From DASSTJ01 sp035707965 (GTDB lineage: Bacteria; Actinomycetota; Actinomycetes; Actinomycetales; Angustibacteraceae): a stretch of 23,275 nt of DNA. Below are positions 21,427 through 23,275 of this stretch, one piece after another. The notes beneath the pieces are model-generated. The model made no database searches, was not told where the DNA came from, and saw only the letters and a program-made list of their open reading frames with translations. Position numbers and translations under genes: made by a program. Where the stretch lies: positions 1-23,275 of the forward strand of contig DASSTJ010000186.1 in the NCBI GenBank assembly GCA_035707965.1, read 5' to 3'. Within the stretch, counting starts at the first letter, position 1. Every line of letters starts with the position of its first letter.

Positions 21427-22694
21427 GCGCCATCACGTCGACGGACACCAGCCCGGCGCCCGCCGGCCGGTCGGAGGGCAAGCGCGCGAGTCGCACGAGC
21501 CTGCGCTTCATCGCCCTGGCCGTGCTCGGTCTGATCGTGCTGCTGTCCGTCGTCCGCCAGGTCAGCGGAGCGACGGACCTGACAGCGGCTGGCGCGATCA
21601 GTGCCGCGCTCGCTCTCGCCGTGCCGATCGCCATGGCGGGTCTCGGTGGTCTGTGGTCCGAGCGCGCAGGCGTCGTCAACATCGGCCTCGAGGGCATGAT
21701 GATCCTCGGCACGTGGGGCGCCGGCTGGGCCGGCTACCAGTGGGGGCCGTGGGCCGGGCTGGTGGCCGCGATCATCTTCGGCGCCATCGGCGGCCTGCTG
21801 CACGCCATCGCGACGGTCATCTTCACGGTGGACCACATCGTGTCCGGTGTCGCGATCAACATCCTGGCCCTGGGCGCGACCCAGTACCTGTCGAAGGCTC
21901 TGTTCGAGGGCAAGCCGGGCGGCAGCACCAAGCAGAGCCCGCCGGTCCACGACATGGGTCGCTTCAGCGTCCCGGGCATCGGCGACCCTCTGGGCTCGCT
22001 CGAGAGGCACCACTGGTTCCTCGTCTCGGACGTGGCAGGCATCCTCCGCGGTCTGCTGACGAACCTGTCCTGGATCACGATCCTCGCGATCCTGCTGTTC
22101 CCGCTGACGTACTGGGTGCTGTGGCGCACGGCTTTCGGACTGCGTCTGCGCTCGTGCGGCGAGAGCCCGGTGGCGGCTGAGTCGCTCGGCATCAACGTCT
22201 ACCGCACGAAGATCGTGGCTGTGGTGGTGTCGGGCGGCCTGGCGGGCATCGGCGGTGCGGCCCTCGCCCTGGCGGCCTCGAACTTCTACCAGGAGGGCCA
22301 GACCGGGGGCCGCGGCTACATCGGTCTCGCCGCCATGATCTTCGGCAACTGGCGACCTGGCCTGCTGGCGGCCGGGTCCGGCCTGTTCGGCTTCTCCGAC
22401 GCGCTGCAGCTGCGTGGTGGCGGTTCCGTCCACGCGCTTCTTCTGCTGGTGGCCATCGTCGTAGTGCTCGTCGGGCTGTGGCAGCTGTACCGACGGCGCG
22501 TCGCCCAGGGCATCATCGCCGTCGCCTCGGGCGTCATCGTGCTCGTCTACTACCTGGTCAGCGACGAGGTGCCGGCTGAGCTGACGGGCGCCGTGCCCTA
22601 CGTGACCACGCTGCTGGTGCTGGCGCTGGCGTCGCAACGGCTGCGCATGCCTGCCGCCGACGGTCTGGCCTACCGGCGAGGGCAGGGGTCGTAG
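21423..22694 (+). CDS. Nucleoside-type ABC transporter permease 2 (BPD_transp_2 family)
   Basis: Second pore subunit, 423 residues. A polar N-terminus of about 25 residues is followed by about ten helices. The family hallmark GLWSERAGVVNIGLEGMMILG lies near residues 76-96, and the conserved loop with FGLRLRSCGESPVAAESLGINVYRTK around 238-263 contacts the ATPase. Two extra hydrophobic segments at the C-terminus (after RGGGSVHALLLLVAIVVVLV) make it longer than typical partners of about 300-320 residues. ATG 21423 overlaps the upstream stop by four bases. Its TAG stop shares one base with the cytidine deaminase GTG, so import and catabolism are tied at the translational level. Confidence 0.92.
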   Translation: MSAITSTDTSPAPAGRSEGKRASRTSLRFIALAVLGLIVLLSVVRQVSGATDLTAAGAISAALALAVPIAMAGLGGLWSERAGVVNIGLEGMMILGTWGAGWAGYQWGPWAGLVAAIIFGAIGGLLHAIATVIFTVDHIVSGVAINILALGATQYLSKALFEGKPGGSTKQSPPVHDMGRFSVPGIGDPLGSLERHHWFLVSDVAGILRGLLTNLSWITILAILLFPLTYWVLWRTAFGLRLRSCGESPVAAESLGINVYRTKIVAVVVSGGLAGIGGAALALAASNFYQEGQTGGRGYIGLAAMIFGNWRPGLLAAGSGLFGFSDALQLRGGGSVHALLLLVAIVVVLVGLWQLYRRRVAQGIIAVASGVIVLVYYLVSDEVPAELTGAVPYVTTLLVLALASQRLRMPAADGLAYRRGQGS

Positions 22695-23125
22695 TGAGCG
22701 AGGCCGAGCAGGAGCCGGCGGCGGTGGCAGGCGGAGTGGACGTCGACTGGCCGGCGCTGCGGGCCGCTGCGGCGAGCGCCATGCAGCACGCCTACGTGCC
22801 GTACTCGGGCTTCAAGGTCGGGGTGGCCGGGCTCGTCGACGACGGACGGGTCGTGACCGGCTGCAACGTCGAGAACGCGTCGTACGGCGTGGGGCTCTGC
22901 GCCGAGTGCGGCATGGTGAGCCAGCTGCACGTCACCGGAGGCGGTCGGCTCGTGGCGGTCAGCTGCGTCGACGCGAAGGGCGACCCCTTGATGGCGTGCG
23001 GGCGCTGCCGCCAGCTGCTGTGGGAGAACGGCGGCCCGGACCTGCTGGTCGAGACACCCGAGGGCGTGCTGCCGATGAGCGAGGTGCTGCCCCAGGCGTT
23101 CGGCGCCGAGGACCTCGCGCGCTGA
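22694..23125 (+). CDS. cdd: Cytidine deaminase
   Basis: Deaminates cytidine and deoxycytidine to uridine and deoxyuridine in the cytoplasm. The 143 residues match the small homotetrameric zinc form. The zinc ligands are Cys69, Cys102 and Cys105, with the catalytic proton shuttle Glu71 in CAE. Substrate-binding stretches PYSGFKVG (36-43) and CNVENASYG (57-65) are intact. GTG 22694 overlaps the permease stop by one base and opens with a polar tail of about 15 residues before the conserved domain. Its products would go to the thymidine/pyrimidine phosphorylase encoded 88 bp downstream, completing a pyrimidine nucleoside salvage path fed by the upstream importer. Confidence 0.95.
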   Translation: MSEAEQEPAAVAGGVDVDWPALRAAAASAMQHAYVPYSGFKVGVAGLVDDGRVVTGCNVENASYGVGLCAECGMVSQLHVTGGGRLVAVSCVDAKGDPLMACGRCRQLLWENGGPDLLVETPEGVLPMSEVLPQAFGAEDLAR

Positions 23126-23141
23126 CGCCCGACGAGTACGC

Positions 23142-23174
23142 CGTTCGCGAACGCCGACCGGGAACCGGGTCGGC
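23142..23174. repeat. Two adjoining palindromes between cdd and deoA
   Basis: A perfect 12-bp palindrome CGTTCGCGAACG (23142-23153) is followed at once by 7-bp arms GCCGACC / GGTCGGC (23153-23159 and 23168-23174). They may form a hairpin that partly ends transcription or stabilises the message between the two enzyme genes. There is no T-tract. Confidence 0.4.
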
Positions 23175-23213
23175 ACACCCCGCGAGACCGAGCAGTGAGC
23201 GAGGATCAACCGC

Positions 23214-23275
23214 ATGAGTGAAGCCTTCGACGCCGTGGACGTCATCCGCACCAAGAGGGACGGTGGTGAGCTCTC
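23214..23275 (+). CDS. deoA: Thymidine phosphorylase, first 20 codons (truncated by window end)
   Basis: The ATG at 23214 opens a frame reading MSEAFDAVDVIRTKRDGGEL, which matches the highly conserved N-terminus of actinobacterial thymidine (pyrimidine-nucleoside) phosphorylases, in which FDAVDVIRxKRDGGELS is characteristic. A GCGAGGA ribosome binding site lies about 8 bases upstream. The enzyme splits thymidine or uridine with phosphate into free base and (deoxy)ribose 1-phosphate, and is the expected next step after cytidine deaminase. Everything beyond residue 20 is outside the window, so integrity cannot be judged. Confidence 0.85.
   Translation, partial: MSEAFDAVDVIRTKRDGGEL

Noticed and set aside
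1..23275. A CRISPR array, toxin-antitoxin pair, phage-defence island or biosynthetic cluster
   Set aside because: No spaced direct repeats, small paired genes, defence domains or synthase modules were found; all genes fit metabolism, transport or envelope roles.

Overview
The window is chromosomal DNA from a high-GC actinobacterium. G+C is around 70% by eye, GTG and TTG starts are common, and many genes have TANNNT -10 boxes almost touching the start codon. The four-gene succinate dehydrogenase cluster next to nucleoside salvage genes and the trpS/2H-phosphoesterase/YihY/carboxypeptidase order recall the Micrococcales and related orders; that placement is inference from remembered gene order. 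No tRNA, rRNA, CRISPR array, phage gene or transposase was seen, and no stretch over 300 bases lacks a gene.

Layout. (1) 1-4922, plus strand: a carbohydrate uptake and hydrolysis operon made of the C-terminal part of a solute-binding protein, two MalF/MalG-type permeases and a GH36 alpha-galactosidase, with a 64-bp palindrome just before the last gene. (2) 4986-7726, plus strand: trpS, a 2H phosphoesterase and a YihY-family membrane protein, tightly packed. (3) 7671-12744, minus strand: a D-alanyl-D-alanine carboxypeptidase whose 3' end overlaps yihY, then the operon sdhC-sdhD-sdhA-sdhB. (4) 13013-17269, plus strand: mannose-1-phosphate guanylyltransferase, a catalytic-only methylmalonyl-CoA mutase subunit, a 68-bp near-perfect palindrome and an M20 amidohydrolase. 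(5) 17416-23275, plus strand: a nucleoside uptake and salvage operon made of a BMP lipoprotein, a double-NBD ATPase, two permeases, cytidine deaminase and the first 20 codons of thymidine phosphorylase.

How the genes work together. The first operon would import galactosides and hydrolyse them in the cytoplasm. The last would import nucleosides and feed them through deamination and phosphorolysis to free bases and pentose phosphate. SDH links the TCA cycle to the menaquinone pool, and methylmalonyl-CoA mutase would deliver succinyl-CoA into the same cycle. ManC and the carboxypeptidase serve envelope synthesis.

Almost everything is recognisable core or common accessory metabolism, and I found no convincing new multi-gene system. 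The most unexplained signals are the two long, AT-richer intergenic palindromes (64 and 68 bp), a five-tract G-quadruplex motif upstream of the carboxypeptidase, and a roughly 75-residue disordered N-terminal extension on SdhB.
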